Both the position numbers and the translations under genes were made by a program. From Actinospica sp035712985 (lineage in GTDB: Bacteria; Actinomycetota; Actinomycetes; Streptomycetales; Catenulisporaceae), in NCBI GenBank assembly GCA_035712985.1, contig DASTAE010000303.1, forward strand, positions 1 through 6,932: DNA of 6,932 bases. The letters are read 5' to 3'. Of the stretch, positions 5,379 to 6,932 are shown one piece after another; position 1 is the stretch's first letter; every line of letters starts with the position of its first letter. Below the pieces are notes generated by a model. It was given only the letters and a program-made list of their open reading frames with translations, was not told the DNA's origin and ran no database searches.

Positions 5379-6932
5379 CTACTGGATGCTCTGCTTGGTC
5401 AGCAGCCACTGCTGGCAGTTGTAGCCGGTCGAGGCCCATTGGTCGGCCACGGCGCCGTCGGCGGTCGAGTTCTGGTAGATCTCCAGGAGCCTTCCGCTGT
5501 TGACGTCGGTGATGTATCCGTAGCCTGAGTCACTCGCGCTGAACGTCCAGTCCTGCGACGTGGCGCCGCTCGACGGTTCCTGGACCGCGGCCGCCCCGTT
5601 GGCGGTCGAGGCGCTCGCGATGTCGAGCAGCTTGCCGCTGTTGAGGTTGGTCAGCGTGTACGAGGTTCCGGACGAGGTGGGCGTGATCCGCCAGGTCTGC
5701 GTCGCGTTGTTCGTGTCGCCCCACTGGTCGGCCTGCGCTCCCGAGGTCGTGGTCGCGTAGGGCATCTCCAGATCCAGGCCGCTGTTGCGGTTCACGAGCT
5801 TGAACTCGCCGTACGAGGCTGCGCCGCTCTGGTAGACGTCGATGGCGTCGAGTTCGGCGTAGCCGGAGTTGTGCGTGAACGCGATCGTGTTGCTCCCGGC
5901 GTTGAGTGTGGTGGTGAACTGGGCCCAGAGGTACCGGTTCCAGTCGACGGTCGGCGGATAGCTCACGCTGAACGCCGTGCCGCCGTTCACGCTCACGCTC
6001 TGGCTGCTGGTCGAGCCGCTGCCGTTGTCGTAGCGGACGTTGACCGTGTACGTGCCGGCCGTGGGCACGTTGACGTGCGAGAAGTCGACGGTGCTGTCAG
6101 CGTTGTTGATGTTGCCGACCTTGCTACCTCCGTCCGCGTCGACCTGGGAGACGAGGGCGGTGTCGGTGAGCACGGCGCGCTCGGCCTCGTAGTGGTGCGC
6201 GTTGAGCGGGACGCTGCCGACGCGCACGTCGTTCTGGCCGCTCGTCGTGTTCTCCACGTTCGTCGCCTGGTACAGCGTCAGGCCGTCCACGCTCGTGTCG
6301 AAGGACTGCGCGAAGCCGGCGAAGTAGCCGCCCTGCGAGTCTGAGGCGTCATAGGTGACCGCGTACGGCATCTGCTCCCATGGGCCCTGACCGTAGTTGT
6401 AGTTCACATAGAAGTTCTGGCCGCCGCTGATGTTGCCGCTGCTGTCCACGGCCCATTTCGAGGAGACGATGACGGTGCCGTTCGGGCCTCCGGCCGGGAC
6501 CCATCGCACGAACGGCGAGGAGCCCATGCCGCGCCCGTTCGCGAGCACGATCTTGGTGCCGAGGCTGTTGGCGGTCCAGGTGATGCCGTCGCTGGAGAAC
6601 TTGGAGTACACGACCGCGGTGTTCAGGGTCTGGCTCGGCTGGTTGACCACCTCGTAGGTGGCCATGTACTGCCCGTTGCCCAGCTTGGTCACGGTGATCA
6701 TCCCGGGCCGGTCGCTGTCGTCCGGGATGGCCGCGACGTTGCCCTCGGCGCCCCAGGTCTGCCCGCCGTCGGTGGAGACGTGGTACGACACGGCCTGCAG
6801 AATGCTGGTCGAGGTGTCGTTGCCGCTGCTGTCGTAGACCTTCTGCCGCTCGTCGGAGAAGTAGCAGACGAGATTGCCGGCGGCGTCGATGTTGAGCGAC
6901 GGCTCCCAGATCGCGGTGGTCTTCGAGGTCGG
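5379..6932 (-). CDS. Secreted GH93/sialidase-like beta-propeller enzyme with CBM35-like and ricin lectin modules (C-terminal 517 aa)
   Basis: The frame is open to the right edge; translation of 6792-6932 continues the same protein (IWEPSLNID, NLVCYFSDERQ), so the start and any signal peptide lie outside. Residues 1-240 of the visible part are beta-propeller blades with Asp-box motifs STDGGQTW (53-60) and SSDGITW (113-119) and the segments DRPGM and YMATYEVV. This pattern fits the sialidase-like clan that includes GH93 exo-alpha-1,5-arabinanases, which release arabinobiose from arabinan, and GH33 sialidases. WEPSL...YFSDERQ and the neighbouring arabinose/galactose context make me favour GH93, without proof. 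Residues about 247-368 (HYEAERAV to DAIDVYQ) are a CBM35/CBM6-like carbohydrate-binding module. Residues about 372-514 are a complete three-repeat ricin B lectin with QTW, QDW and QQW. The Gly/Ser/Thr/Asn-rich composition is typical of exported proteins. It converges on the dioxygenase unit. Confidence 0.85.
   Translation of the reverse strand, partial: PTSKTTAIWEPSLNIDAAGNLVCYFSDERQKVYDSSGNDTSTSILQAVSYHVSTDGGQTWGAEGNVAAIPDDSDRPGMITVTKLGNGQYMATYEVVNQPSQTLNTAVVYSKFSSDGITWTANSLGTKIVLANGRGMGSSPFVRWVPAGGPNGTVIVSSKWAVDSSGNISGGQNFYVNYNYGQGPWEQMPYAVTYDASDSQGGYFAGFAQSFDTSVDGLTLYQATNVENTTSGQNDVRVGSVPLNAHHYEAERAVLTDTALVSQVDADGGSKVGNINNADSTVDFSHVNVPTAGTYTVNVRYDNGSGSTSSQSVSVNGGTAFSVSYPPTVDWNRYLWAQFTTTLNAGSNTIAFTHNSGYAELDAIDVYQSGAASYGEFKLVNRNSGLDLEMPYATTTSGAQADQWGDTNNATQTWRITPTSSGTSYTLTNLNSGKLLDIASASTANGAAAVQEPSSGATSQDWTFSASDSGYGYITDVNSGRLLEIYQNSTADGAVADQWASTGYNCQQWLLTKQSIQ

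Overview
The window is GC-rich DNA with strong third-position GC, Streptomyces-like signals (TAGnnT-type -10 elements, GGAGG ribosome sites, apparently leaderless starts) and secreted enzymes carrying ricin-type lectin modules. This fits a soil actinomycete such as Streptomyces or a relative (Catenulispora, Actinospica). That is inferred from style; no marker gene is present. No RNA gene, transposase or CRISPR array was seen.

Layout. (1) Positions 2-490, plus strand: the C-terminal end of a secreted enzyme with a Gly-rich linker and a ricin B/CBM13 lectin module. An in-frame TGA at 212-214 sits where a Trp codon is expected, so two thirds of the lectin lie beyond the stop. A 14-bp terminator hairpin follows at 510-541. 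(2) Positions 542-902: a control region with two copies of the same perfect 16-bp palindrome (LacI-family style) flanking a candidate promoter. (3) Positions 903-3023, plus: an intracellular GH42 beta-galactosidase. Its stop overlaps a GTG start of a 63-codon ORF (3020-3211) that looks like the broken 5' end of a former downstream gene. (4) Positions 3213-3995, minus: an AraC-family regulator. (5) Positions 3996-4090: a 95-bp divergent region with a leaderless-type promoter pointing each way. (6) Positions 4091-5235, plus: a two-gene unit with a 4-nt overlap, a PhyH-type Fe(II)/2-oxoglutarate dioxygenase and a 110-aa protein of unknown function. (7) Positions 5236-5378: a convergent intergenic region with a large hairpin. 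(8) Positions 5379-6932, minus: the C-terminal 517 residues of a secreted GH93/sialidase-like beta-propeller enzyme with CBM35-like and ricin lectin modules, running off the window.

As a whole this resembles a plant-polysaccharide locus. Lectin-tagged secreted enzymes would release galactose- or arabinose-containing oligosaccharides, and the cytoplasmic GH42 enzyme would finish them under a LacI-type repressor encoded elsewhere. The AraC / dioxygenase / small-protein trio sits between them and looks like a separate regulated module of unknown substrate. It is the least explained part of the window.
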